Origin: Bacteroidales bacterium
GTDB taxonomy: Bacteria; Bacteroidota; Bacteroidia; Bacteroidales; UBA7960
Assembly (NCBI GenBank): GCA_007128045.1
Contig: SKYG01000333.1
Span: 1 to 31,280 of the forward strand
Length of the DNA: 31,280 nt
Direction of reading: 5' to 3'
Of the stretch, positions 8,207 to 15,932 are shown piece after piece. Within the stretch, counting starts at the first letter, position 1, and every line of letters begins with the position of its first letter. Made by a program: the position numbers and the translations under genes. The notes beneath the pieces were generated by a model. It saw only the letters and a list, made by a program, of their open reading frames with translations, ran no database searches and had not been told where the DNA came from.

Positions 8207-9046
8207 ATGGCTGCAAACAAACAATTCGGACTCATTGGCTATCCATTGGGGCATTCATGGTCAAAGAAATATTTTGCCGATAAGTTTAAACATGAACAAA
8301 TCGATGGATGCTCTTACAGTTTGTTTCCTATTGAGGATTTGAACGAGTTGCACGGGCTTTTGTCGGAGCATCCAAATCTGGTTGGCTTGAACGTCACCAT
8401 CCCGCATAAAGAGACCATTATAGCCTTACTCGACGACGTATCAGACACGGCAAGTGATATAGGTGCTGTCAACACCATAGTGATCAAACGAATGGGCAAC
8501 GAACACCATCTTACGGGTCATAATACGGATGTATATGGCTTTGCAAAAAGTCTGGAGGTTCATCAGGTAACCAATCCAGCTGATCCGGATAGCGGAGCAA
8601 GCGGGGCTGGTGGCCATCGGAGAGCAGCAATGGTGCTTGGCACCGGAGGGGCATCCAAGGCTGTGTGTTATGTGTTGAAACACCTGGGATGGGATATCAG
8701 CCTCGTCTCCAGAAACCCCGCATCAGGCAAACATGGTTCTTACAGCTTGCTGAGTTATCAGGAAATCACGCACGAAGACATGGCACAACACAGCCTGATT
8801 GTCAATACCACCCCTCTGGGGATGGCTCCCAAGGTATCCGGCTACCCCGACATCCCATACAAGTGGCTGACAAGTAATCACATTCTATACGACCTGGTAT
8901 ATAACCCGGAAACCACTAAATTCCTTGAATTTGGCATCATGGCCGGGTGTCAGGTAATTGGCGGGCTGGATATGCTAAAGCTTCAGGCAGATAAATCCTT
9001 TGAAATATGGAAACTACATTTTTTCCGGAACTTCGATGCCCAGTAG
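8207..9046 (+). CDS. aroE: Shikimate dehydrogenase
   Basis: NADP-dependent enzyme reducing 3-dehydroshikimate to shikimate in aromatic amino-acid synthesis. The 279-residue reading starts at ATG 8207 (MAANKQFGLIGYPLGHSWSK). A longer in-frame start at 8147 lies inside popT and adds a tail unrelated to the family, so it is rejected. Motifs: GYPLGHSWSKKYF, NVTIPHKE with the catalytic Lys near residue 70, GAVNTIV, GHNTDVYGF, Rossmann LGTGGASKAV and NTTPLGM. Between the substrate and nucleotide domains there is a Gly/Ala/Asp-rich insertion (about residues 122-142) not usual for the family. The last 11 residues (KLHFFRNFDAQ) go past the normal family end and are encoded in the 33-bp convergent overlap with argS. 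Confidence 0.93.
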   Translation: MAANKQFGLIGYPLGHSWSKKYFADKFKHEQIDGCSYSLFPIEDLNELHGLLSEHPNLVGLNVTIPHKETIIALLDDVSDTASDIGAVNTIVIKRMGNEHHLTGHNTDVYGFAKSLEVHQVTNPADPDSGASGAGGHRRAAMVLGTGGASKAVCYVLKHLGWDISLVSRNPASGKHGSYSLLSYQEITHEDMAQHSLIVNTTPLGMAPKVSGYPDIPYKWLTSNHILYDLVYNPETTKFLEFGIMAGCQVIGGLDMLKLQADKSFEIWKLHFFRNFDAQ

Positions 9047-10816
9047 GCCCATCCCGGATTTAATCACACGGGCAGTAAGCCTTGCCAGCTGCAACCGAAA
9101 GTCGCTGATAGCAAGGTTTGGTTCATTCAGGATGGAATAGTCGTGGTAAAACTGATTAAACTCCCTGGCCAGGTCATATAAATAGTTGGCAAGCGTTGCA
9201 GGGCTGTATTCTACAGCAGACTCCTGCACTACTTCAGGGAAAGCATATAAAATCTTTAGCAAGCGTTTTTCTTTCTCATTCATATCGCCGGCATTTACAA
9301 CATCCAGGTCGGTCTTTTCAATGCGGGCATCATCTGCTGTTCTAAGGATAGAACGTATCCTGGCATGTGTATACTGGATCAATGGGCCAGTATGTCCGTT
9401 AAAGTCGATCGACTCTGCGGGATTAAACAGCATATTTTTACGTGGGTCGACCTTTAAAATGAAGTATTTCAAAGCACCCATCCCGATAATATTGTACAGT
9501 TTTTCTTTTTCTTCAGCAGAAAAGTCATCTGTTTTCCCGAGTTCTTCTGTCATCCTCCTGGCTGTGGCAATCATCTCATCCATGAGTTCATCAGCATCCA
9601 CCACTGTTCCTTCACGTGATTTCATCTTCCCTTCGGGCAGTTCAACCATCCCATAGCTCAAATGATAGATGGCATCTGCATAAGGCTTATCCAGTTTTTT
9701 TAATACTTTTTGCAGTACGTCGAAATGATAATTTTGCTCATTGCCAACCACATAGATCATCTTGTCTGCCTTAAAATCATCATAACGCAACTGGGCGGTG
9801 CCAAGGTCTTGTGTCATGTACACCGATGTACCATCAGAGCGTAGCAGCAGTTTCTGATCCAGTTTCATGTCGGTAAGGTCGGCCCATACAGAGCTGTCTT
9901 CTTTCCGTATCAGCACACCTTTTTCCAAACCCTCCAGAACCAGCTCCTTACCCAGCAGGTATGTGTCTGACTCATAATATATTTTATCAAAATGAACCCC
10001 CATCCGCGCATAGGTTTTATCGAACCCTTCGTAGACCCAGGCATTCATCATCTCCCATACCGACATTGTTTCAGGATCCTTCAGCTCCCATTTTCTGAGC
10101 AACTCCTGTGCTTCCAGCATCAGCGGAGCAATCTTACGGGCTTCATCCTCTCCGATGCCACGCTCCTGCGCCAGTGTTCCTGCTTGCTTACGCAACTCCG
10201 TCTCGAACATGACATAATAGTCGCCAACCAGCTTGTCGCCTTTCTTCCCTGACGATTGCGGAGTTTCGCCGTTACCAAACTTTATCCAGGTTAGCATTGA
10301 CTTACATATATGTATTCCCCTGTCATTTACCAGGTTTACCCTGGCTACTCTGTTACCGGCAGCTTCCAGTATGCGCGATACAGAATATCCTAACAGGTTA
10401 TTTCTGACATGCCCCAGGTGCAGCGGCTTGTTGGTATTTGGTGAAGAGAACTCGACAACGACAGTTTGCCCCCCCACAGGCCACATGCCAAAAGATTCAT
10501 TATTCATCTGCGATTTAAGAAACCTCAACCAATAATCGGGCGACAGGCTTAGATTCAGGAATCCTTTGATTACATTGTAGGATGTGACATCCTCCAACCT
10601 CTTAACCAATTCATCCCCCAATAAGGTGGCAGTTTGTTCGGGAGATGTTTTTGATAGCCTGACAAATGGAAACACAACAAGGGTTATATCGCCTACAAAT
10701 TCTTTTCTGGTTTTCTGGAGCAATAGTTCACGTTCAGACACCTGGTGGCCATAAACAGATGTTATTATCTCTGAAACGGCTTGTACTATATTATTTTCAA
10801 TCGTCATCATCATCAT
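9014..10816 (-). CDS. argS: Arginyl-tRNA synthetase
   Basis: Class I aminoacyl-tRNA synthetase that charges tRNA-Arg. The 600-residue protein has the ArgS N-terminal Add-1 domain (about 1-100), the HIGH-type motif HLGHVRNN near residue 135, the catalytic Rossmann domain, the KMSKS-equivalent KMKSREG near residue 395 and the DALR anticodon-binding domain at the C terminus, ending GLLGIEVPEKM as is typical. The start sits in a run of ATG codons (MMMM); which Met is used cannot be decided. The gene stands alone on its strand. Its 3' end overlaps aroE tail-to-tail by 33 bp, and it diverges from the M28 lipoprotein gene with a 78-bp spacer. Confidence 0.96.
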   Translation of the reverse strand: MMMMTIENNIVQAVSEIITSVYGHQVSERELLLQKTRKEFVGDITLVVFPFVRLSKTSPEQTATLLGDELVKRLEDVTSYNVIKGFLNLSLSPDYWLRFLKSQMNNESFGMWPVGGQTVVVEFSSPNTNKPLHLGHVRNNLLGYSVSRILEAAGNRVARVNLVNDRGIHICKSMLTWIKFGNGETPQSSGKKGDKLVGDYYVMFETELRKQAGTLAQERGIGEDEARKIAPLMLEAQELLRKWELKDPETMSVWEMMNAWVYEGFDKTYARMGVHFDKIYYESDTYLLGKELVLEGLEKGVLIRKEDSSVWADLTDMKLDQKLLLRSDGTSVYMTQDLGTAQLRYDDFKADKMIYVVGNEQNYHFDVLQKVLKKLDKPYADAIYHLSYGMVELPEGKMKSREGTVVDADELMDEMIATARRMTEELGKTDDFSAEEKEKLYNIIGMGALKYFILKVDPRKNMLFNPAESIDFNGHTGPLIQYTHARIRSILRTADDARIEKTDLDVVNAGDMNEKEKRLLKILYAFPEVVQESAVEYSPATLANYLYDLAREFNQFYHDYSILNEPNLAISDFRLQLARLTARVIKSGMGLLGIEVPEKM

Positions 10817-10866
10817 ATTTTCGTGGTGCGAAATTACTACTTTTTAATAAATTGAGGGTTTTCTTA

Positions 10867-10874
10867 TATCTTTG
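10867..10874 (+). promoter_or_regulatory. Candidate -7 promoter box for the M28 lipoprotein gene
   Basis: TATCTTTG fits the Bacteroidetes -7 consensus TAnnTTTG, 20 bp upstream of the M28 start codon, so any leader would be short. No convincing -33 TTTG is visible. The spacer is shared with the divergent argS start. Confidence 0.4.
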
Positions 10875-10894
10875 CGTGTCTAATAACCGTAATC

Positions 10895-11905
10895 ATGCGT
10901 ATTCCTTTGGTCAATCCTTTGGTCATATTGTTATTTCTTATTATATGGTTGTTCTCCTGTGGAGGCTCCGGGCCACGGCAACACTCTTTATCTGATAAAG
11001 CTGCACAGACAAGTCAATCTGTCAGTGTGCCGGAATTCAATGCAGATTCTGCCTTTCAATTTGTAGCACGGCAGGTTGAATTCGGGCCCAGGGTGCCCAA
11101 CACGGAAGCACATCAGCAATGTGGTATCTGGCTTACAGAGACCATGCAGAGATTTGCTGACACAGTATATGTTCAACAAGCGAGGGTCAGGGCATATAAT
11201 GGCACCATTTTGAACATCAGAAATATCATCGGGGTGTTTCAGCCAGAGCGTCGCAACCGCATCTTATTATGCGCTCATTGGGACAGCCGGCCCTATGCCG
11301 ACTGGGATCCTGACCCGGCCAATCACTACAGACCGATCGACGGAGCCAATGACGGCGCAAGTGGGGTGGGTGTATTGCTGGAGATAGCCAGGCTCCTTCA
11401 TAAAGAGCCTGCGCAATGGGGTGTCGATATATTATTGCTGGATGCAGAAGATTATGGCAAACACCATGCAGCCAGCGGCATGGATGAAGACTCCTGGGCG
11501 CTGGGCGCACAATACTGGTCGAACAACCCCCACCGTATCGATTATAATGCCAACTTTGGCATATTGCTTGATATGGTTGGAGCCAGCCATGCAACATTCA
11601 AAAAGGAAGGTTATTCAATGATGTATGCCCCTAATATTGTGAGAAATGTTTGGAACAAAGCGCAACAGCTTGGATTTGGAAACTATTTTATCAACCAGGA
11701 AGGCGGTTTTATTACCGACGACCATTATTATATAAACAAGATAAGAAATATACCGACCATCAACATTATCCATTTGGACAGCAGTACCAGGCATGGCTTC
11801 TTTCCACAATGGCATACCATCGACGACACCATTGATTATATTGACCCACAAACACTGTCAGTTGTAGGCCGAACAGTAAGTGCAGTGATCTATCAACAAC
11901 CCTGA
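10895..11905 (+). CDS. M28-family zinc lipoprotein, glutaminyl-peptide cyclotransferase-like
   Basis: A 336-residue lipoprotein. The N terminus has a signal peptide ending in the lipobox L19-F-S-C22. The body is an M28 metallopeptidase fold: AHWDSRPYAD near residue 128, then GANDGASGVGVLLE (first zinc Asp), LLDAEDYG (acidic catalytic/zinc pair), and a late His region WHTIDDTIDYID. The combination SRPYAD...DGANDGASGV and LGAQYW resembles bacterial glutaminyl cyclases of the M28 family, which form N-terminal pyroglutamate on exported proteins; Bacteroidetes use this because many Sec substrates begin with Gln after cleavage. An aminopeptidase function cannot be excluded. Location is probably the periplasmic side of the inner or outer membrane. 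It stands alone between argS and tRNA-Ser. Confidence 0.87.
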   Translation: MRIPLVNPLVILLFLIIWLFSCGGSGPRQHSLSDKAAQTSQSVSVPEFNADSAFQFVARQVEFGPRVPNTEAHQQCGIWLTETMQRFADTVYVQQARVRAYNGTILNIRNIIGVFQPERRNRILLCAHWDSRPYADWDPDPANHYRPIDGANDGASGVGVLLEIARLLHKEPAQWGVDILLLDAEDYGKHHAASGMDEDSWALGAQYWSNNPHRIDYNANFGILLDMVGASHATFKKEGYSMMYAPNIVRNVWNKAQQLGFGNYFINQEGGFITDDHYYINKIRNIPTINIIHLDSSTRHGFFPQWHTIDDTIDYIDPQTLSVVGRTVSAVIYQQP

Positions 11906-12058
11906 TCCTTTAACAAATGAGCCCTTTCTTAATAGAACTATTTTACCAGCTCATTATAAATGTAATATAACGCCAGTAAAAATTCATTGAATTATAGTTA
12001 TGTTTTATTTTTTTTGTATTTTAGCAGCCTGAAAAATACCGTAGGATCAGGGTAAGAG

Positions 12059-12149
12059 GGAGAGGTGGCCGAGTGGTCGAAGGCGCACGCCTGGAAAGTG
12101 TGTATCCGCCAAAAGCGGATCAAGGGTTCGAATCCCTTTCTCTCCGCCA
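12059..12149 (+). tRNA. tRNA-Ser (anticodon GGA)
   Basis: A 91-nt class II tRNA. The acceptor stem ggagagg pairs with tctctcc (one G-T pair), followed by G and an encoded CCA at 12147-12149. The anticodon stem cacgc/gtgtg encloses loop ctggaaa with anticodon GGA at 12093-12095, reading UCC and UCU. The long variable arm (atccgc..gcggat) and the T-loop gttcgaatc are as expected for serine. It lies 80 bp upstream of exbB on the same strand and may share transcription with it. Confidence 0.97.
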
Positions 12150-12229
12150 TTTTTCTATCAAAACCAGAAACATTAATCATTTGTCAATTAACCATTTTTC
12201 GTATCAAACAAAAACCAACAGAACTAGTT

Positions 12230-13033
12230 ATGAAAAAATTACTTGTTTTTTTATCCGTAGCGGGCATGCTTATTTATGGTATTAATACCATGGCTTTTGC
12301 ACAAGCCGCAGAACAAGAAGCTACAACAGAAACCGTTGTTGAAGAAGCGGCTCCCGCTCCCTCACCGGCAACCCAACAAACCCTGGTCCCCGATTATGAA
12401 GACCAAACCTTTCACTACATTTTGAAAGAGAAATTTATCGAGGGTGGTGCAGGTTTTATGAGTGTAATTTTGTTGTGTTTGATTATTGGCCTGGGATTGT
12501 GTGTTGAAAGGATCATCTACCTGAACCTGTCAACTACCAACACCACCAAGTTGCTTAACAAAGTAGAAGATGCCATGAAAAGTGGTGGAATTGAAGCTGC
12601 TAAAGAATTATGCAGGAAGACCCGCGGTCCTGTTGCCAGCATCTTTTACCAGGGCCTTGACCGCTACAGCGAAGGCATGGAGATCGTAGAAAAATCTATT
12701 GTATCCTACGGTAGCGTGCTGATGGGCCGTTTGGAAATGAACCTGACCTGGATATCACTATTTATCGCCATTGCTCCCATGCTTGGATTTATGGGTACGG
12801 TAATCGGTATGATCGCGGCTTTTGACGCTATTGCACAGGCAGGTGACATTTCACCAACCATTGTTGCATCCGGTATCCAGGTGGCTCTTTTGACCACCGT
12901 ATTCGGTTTGATCGTGGCGGTAATCCTGCAGATTTTTTACAACTACATCGTATCAAAAGTTGACAGCATCGTGAACACCATGGAAGATGCAACCATTTCT
13001 TTTATGGACATTTTAATCAAAAATCAAAAATAA
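12230..13033 (+). CDS. exbB: MotA/TolQ/ExbB proton channel family protein
   Basis: Inner-membrane subunit of a proton-motive-force-driven complex that energises TonB-dependent outer-membrane receptors (or a Tol-like system). The 267-residue reading starts at ATG 12230 (MKKLLVFLSVAG); longer in-frame starts run back through tRNA-Ser and are rejected. It has an N-terminal hydrophobic signal-like segment, a Glu/Pro/Ala-rich linker (residues 25-50), then three transmembrane segments at about 80-105, 165-190 and 205-235. The conserved ExbB block IAPMLGFMGTVIGMI and the following GIQVALLTTVFGLIVA are clear. The added N-terminal segment compared with enterobacterial ExbB is usual for this phylum. 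It heads a four-gene operon. Confidence 0.93.
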   Translation: MKKLLVFLSVAGMLIYGINTMAFAQAAEQEATTETVVEEAAPAPSPATQQTLVPDYEDQTFHYILKEKFIEGGAGFMSVILLCLIIGLGLCVERIIYLNLSTTNTTKLLNKVEDAMKSGGIEAAKELCRKTRGPVASIFYQGLDRYSEGMEIVEKSIVSYGSVLMGRLEMNLTWISLFIAIAPMLGFMGTVIGMIAAFDAIAQAGDISPTIVASGIQVALLTTVFGLIVAVILQIFYNYIVSKVDSIVNTMEDATISFMDILIKNQK

Positions 13034-13045
13034 ACAGGTAATCCC

Positions 13046-13366
13046 ATGAACGAAAATATAATTGATATAGGCATCTTCGTAACCTACGCGCTGTTGGGAT
13101 TGGCTGCTGCAGCTGTTATTCTGTCGGCCGTATTCCAGTTGTTTGCCAACTTCAGAAATGCCAGGGGAGGATTGATAGGCCTGGCTGTACTGGTAGCGAT
13201 ATTGTTCCTGTCGTATCTGATCAGCACCAACGAAGCCTACGAAGCTTTTAATGTTGGACCTACTGCATCGCAATGGATCGGTGGCGGGATTACAGCCACC
13301 TTCATGCTCATAGGGCTGGCGTTTGTAGCTGCAATATTTACCGAGGTGTTTAAATTATTCAGATAA
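13046..13366 (+). CDS. Small three-helix membrane protein of the exbBD operon
   Basis: A 106-residue protein of unknown function with three predicted membrane helices (about residues 7-30, 40-60 and 78-102), no charged residue inside them and short loops. It sits 12 bp after exbB and 31 bp before the first exbD on the same strand. An unnamed small membrane protein in this position is familiar from Bacteroidetes ExbBD loci, so it is probably a dedicated component of the energy-transducing complex, but no domain family can be named from sequence. It has no counterpart in the classic enterobacterial TonB-ExbB-ExbD system. Confidence 0.82.
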   Translation: MNENIIDIGIFVTYALLGLAAAAVILSAVFQLFANFRNARGGLIGLAVLVAILFLSYLISTNEAYEAFNVGPTASQWIGGGITATFMLIGLAFVAAIFTEVFKLFR

Positions 13367-13382
13367 TAATAAATTCTAATAA

Positions 13383-13389
13383 AAAGGAG
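13383..13389 (+). promoter_or_regulatory. Strong Shine-Dalgarno before the first exbD
   Basis: AAAGGAG stands 8 nt before ATG 13398. A canonical ribosome-binding site is uncommon among the genes in this window, most of which have A/T-rich leaders without one, and it supports this start. Confidence 0.6.
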
Positions 13390-13397
13390 ATCTTTCT

Positions 13398-13976
13398 ATG
13401 GCTAGAATGAATCCCGAAATCAATGCCGGATCAATGGCCGACATTGCCTTTCTCCTGCTGATATTCTTCCTGGTAACTACCACCATGGATGTTGACCAAG
13501 GTATCATCAGGATGTTGCCACCCCCTATTGACCCCAATGCCCCTCCACCCCCACCGGTAAGAGAGCGTAACGTTTTTGTGGTTCTGGTTGACCAGTTCGA
13601 CCGCTTACTCGTGGAGGGACAGATCACCCGAATCGAAGACCTCAGGAGCCAAACGAAGGACTTCCTGCTAAACCCGAATAACGATCCAAACATGTCTGAG
13701 AAAAGACTGGAAGAGGTCGAGAACATAGGAGAAGTGGAGGTCTCCAGAGGGGTCATCTCTCTGCAGAACGACAGGGGTACGTCATACGAAATGTATATTT
13801 CGGTTCAGAATGAACTTGCTGCTGCCGTAAATGAGATTCGTAACGATGTGGCGCGTCAACATTTCGGAAGGCGATTCAGTGAATTGACAGATGAAGCCCT
13901 GATAACCGCCGTTAGACAGGCCGTGCCTATGCAAATTTCAGAAGCAGAACCTAAAGATATAGGAGGAGGAAGATAA
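13398..13976 (+). CDS. exbD: ExbD/TolR family biopolymer transport protein (first copy)
   Basis: A 192-residue inner-membrane protein with one N-terminal transmembrane helix containing the family's essential Asp in SMADIAFLLLIFFLVTT (residues 12-28), which lines the proton path. A proline-rich stretch, PPPIDPNAPPPPP at about residues 39-51, follows and could cross the periplasm. The periplasmic domain is longer than usual, with an acidic insertion around residues 95-125. It has a strong ribosome-binding site and shares one nucleotide with the next exbD (TAATG junction), so the two are translationally coupled. The partner is the ExbB upstream. Confidence 0.92.
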   Translation: MARMNPEINAGSMADIAFLLLIFFLVTTTMDVDQGIIRMLPPPIDPNAPPPPPVRERNVFVVLVDQFDRLLVEGQITRIEDLRSQTKDFLLNPNNDPNMSEKRLEEVENIGEVEVSRGVISLQNDRGTSYEMYISVQNELAAAVNEIRNDVARQHFGRRFSELTDEALITAVRQAVPMQISEAEPKDIGGGR

Positions 13977-14449
13977 TGGGACGATTTAAAAAAGACACAG
14001 GACCAAAATCAGTGAAGATCAATACGGCATCATTGCCTGACATTATCTTTATGCTGCTGTTTTTCTTTATGGTAACCACTACCATGAGAGAAACAACGCT
14101 GTTTGTCAGAACACAGTTGCCCTCTGCCACTGAGATTCAGAAACTGGAGCGAAAGTCGCTTGTAAGCTTTATCTATATTGGCCCGCCATTGCAATCCCAG
14201 GTCTTTGGTACCGAGCCCAGAATACAGCTTAACGATGCCTTTGCCTCTGTATCAGAAATTGCCTCATTTATTGCAGCTGAAAGAGAAGCACGCCAAGAGG
14301 TCGAAAGGCCACTGATGACTACATCGTTAAAAATTGACAGGGATACGAGAATGGGTATCGTTACCGATGTAAAGCAGGAGCTCAGATTGGTTAACGCACT
14401 TAAAATTAATTACTCTACACTGCGAGGAGAGGTGACGGCCGGACGTTAA
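13976..14449 (+). CDS. exbD: ExbD/TolR family biopolymer transport protein (second copy)
   Basis: A 157-residue paralogue of the preceding gene, with a single N-terminal transmembrane helix carrying the conserved Asp in SLPDIIFMLLFFFMVTT. It lacks the proline-rich linker and acidic insertion of the first copy, so the two probably form unequal subunits of one complex instead of being simple duplicates. The start overlaps the preceding stop by one base, and a purine run (ggaggagga, 13962-13970) can serve as its ribosome-binding site. It is the last gene of the operon, 50 bp before a hairpin terminator. Confidence 0.92.
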   Translation: MGRFKKDTGPKSVKINTASLPDIIFMLLFFFMVTTTMRETTLFVRTQLPSATEIQKLERKSLVSFIYIGPPLQSQVFGTEPRIQLNDAFASVSEIASFIAAEREARQEVERPLMTTSLKIDRDTRMGIVTDVKQELRLVNALKINYSTLRGEVTAGR

Positions 14450-14499
14450 CCATGGTTCACGGTAGCTGCAATACTTTCTCTAGTATACACAAATTCAAC

Positions 14500-14538
14500 A
14501 ATCCGCTCACGCTACTTATAAAGTATGGTGAGCGGATT
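14500..14538 (+). terminator. Hairpin after the exbBD operon
   Basis: Perfect 11-bp arms AATCCGCTCAC (14500-14510) and GTGAGCGGATT (14528-14538), with an inner 5-bp helix TACTT/AAGTA around the loop ATA after a two-base mismatch. The following sequence is T-rich only briefly (ttctta). It lies between the exbD stop and the convergent UPF0316 remnant, so it may serve both directions. Confidence 0.7.
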
Positions 14539-14576
14539 TCTTACATCCCTATTTATACAATCCCTGTATAAAAAAC

Positions 14577-14810
14577 TTAAAGGATGACTGTTTTTGATGC
14601 AGTCCGAAATAACCTTACCTGGGTGATGGCCAACAGCCAGATAATGACCTCAAAAAATCCCAAAAATGGCGCAAGATATCTGAACCCTTTCGAAACAAAT
14701 ATCAGGCGCAAGGTGCCAATGCTCTGGTCAAGAATCCTGGCAAGAAATATTAACATGGGCAGTACCACCCAGGCCCACCAAAAAGAATCATAGAAACCTA
14801 GCTGTTCCAT
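14577..14810 (-). CDS. Truncated UPF0316 / DUF5698 protein (N-terminal half only)
   Basis: A 77-residue open frame that matches the N-terminal membrane half of the UPF0316 family: LPMLIFLARILDQSIGTLR, FVSKGFRYLAPFLGFFE and IIWLLAITQV. From family knowledge, intact members continue for roughly another 100 residues, with a third hydrophobic region and a DUF2179 domain. Here the similarity ends at ITQV and the frame stops after 12 unrelated residues. Only 127 bp separate its stop from exbD on the opposite strand, too little to hold the missing half even with a frameshift. It is therefore most likely a deletion remnant, though a short stable membrane protein is possible. It starts 27 bp after the YD-like gene. 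Confidence 0.65.
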   Translation of the reverse strand: MEQLGFYDSFWWAWVVLPMLIFLARILDQSIGTLRLIFVSKGFRYLAPFLGFFEVIIWLLAITQVRLFRTASKTVIL

Positions 14811-14837
14811 ACTTATAATACTAATTCATGAAGAAGG

Positions 14838-15755
14838 CTATTCATCAAAAAACTCATATACATGCATGACTTCGTACTGCTGAATTATGCCGTTGACTGG
14901 ATTTCGCGCTGTTACTTCGCTTTTCAGGAATAATCCATCGTGGTCATAATACCTTCTCACCTTTGACACCAGTTCACCACGAAGGTCAACCTCTTCCTGC
15001 AATATTACATGATCTTTCTCATCATATTCCATGGTGATGCGATTCTTCTTCTGTCTGTTCTCCTCGACAACACCAACAGGTCTTCCTTTTTCGTCAAGTG
15101 TAAACAGGAATTTCTCAATAAGCTGTCCAGAGCTGTCGGTTGAAAAAATAGCTTCCCGGTAACCTTCATCATTATAGACATACGATTGAACGAGTTTCTC
15201 ATTATCACCAATATGGTATATTGCTTTTTCATCCAACAATCCATCCTCATCATACTCATACGTAGTTTCCGTGATCATAGTTCCCTCCTCATCAAAGCTA
15301 ACTTCTGCAACCAAATGACCGTTATTGTACTCATATTCAACAGAATGCTCAACCACCCCATCATTATCTGATTGCACCTTCTTTGTTATCTGACCAGAAG
15401 CATTGTAATGATATTCTATCATATCATAAGAACCATCAGCATAATGGATATATTCTTTTCTTATCCGCGACTTCTCATCAGGTTCAAAGGTTTTTCTTTC
15501 CAGCACCTCACCATCAGCCTCTATGAGTAATTCGCTGGTCATAAACCCACTATCATCATATTCCATAACAGTTTTCTGTTGCACTTCTCCATTTGTATCA
15601 AATTGAACATCACGTACCACTTTCTGTAAGACAGGATGGTATTCAATACGATTTACCAGGTATTCATTAAGTGCCGTTTCTGCATGATTCCGGTCATCTG
15701 GCTCAAACTGTCCAAATTTCCTGTAAATACGCATTTCTTTAAGCTTCTTTGCCAT
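14838..15755 (-). CDS. YD-like repeat protein of unknown function
   Basis: A 305-residue acidic protein without signal peptide or membrane helices. From residue 50 it consists of short beta-strand-like repeats of about 20-30 residues with a Y-[DN]-x-x-G core: EYDDSGFM, HYNASGQI, EYNNGHLV, EYDEDGLL, VYNDEGYR, YYDHDGLF. They resemble YD/RHS repeats but occur in a small protein without the RHS core, transporter signals or toxin domain. The first 50 residues are basic and helical (MAKKLKEMRIYRKFG). A cytoplasmic beta-solenoid or scaffold is the safest description; I do not recognise a named family. It is followed by the truncated UPF0316 gene and preceded by a 177-bp spacer from the S46 peptidase. 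Confidence 0.8.
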   Translation of the reverse strand: MAKKLKEMRIYRKFGQFEPDDRNHAETALNEYLVNRIEYHPVLQKVVRDVQFDTNGEVQQKTVMEYDDSGFMTSELLIEADGEVLERKTFEPDEKSRIRKEYIHYADGSYDMIEYHYNASGQITKKVQSDNDGVVEHSVEYEYNNGHLVAEVSFDEEGTMITETTYEYDEDGLLDEKAIYHIGDNEKLVQSYVYNDEGYREAIFSTDSSGQLIEKFLFTLDEKGRPVGVVEENRQKKNRITMEYDEKDHVILQEEVDLRGELVSKVRRYYDHDGLFLKSEVTARNPVNGIIQQYEVMHVYEFFDE

Positions 15756-15932
15756 ACTTATTGATTCATTGACGATGACTAATTATTGTCTGACCATAAT
15801 GCCCGATAGCTGCGTTATGCTCGTTCGGAAATTTCTCATCCCGGGTTCTCGGGACTCCTTGATTTTCGTACTTTGCATGCCTTGATCTCGAACATTCTGA
15901 TCCAGACACCCTACTTTATGGACAGACTCTTT

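Noticed and set aside
11916..11955. AATGAGC/GCTCATT inverted repeat after the M28 gene as terminator
   Set aside because: Arms are only 7 bp with a 26-base loop and no T-run follows; too weak to call.
12065..12229. Open frame extending exbB upstream through tRNA-Ser
   Set aside because: The first 55 codons are the tRNA and its downstream spacer; ATG 12230 begins a proper signal-like segment and matches expected ExbB architecture.
14838..15755. RHS/YD toxin locus
   Set aside because: The protein is small, has no RHS core box, export signal, toxin tip or adjacent immunity gene.
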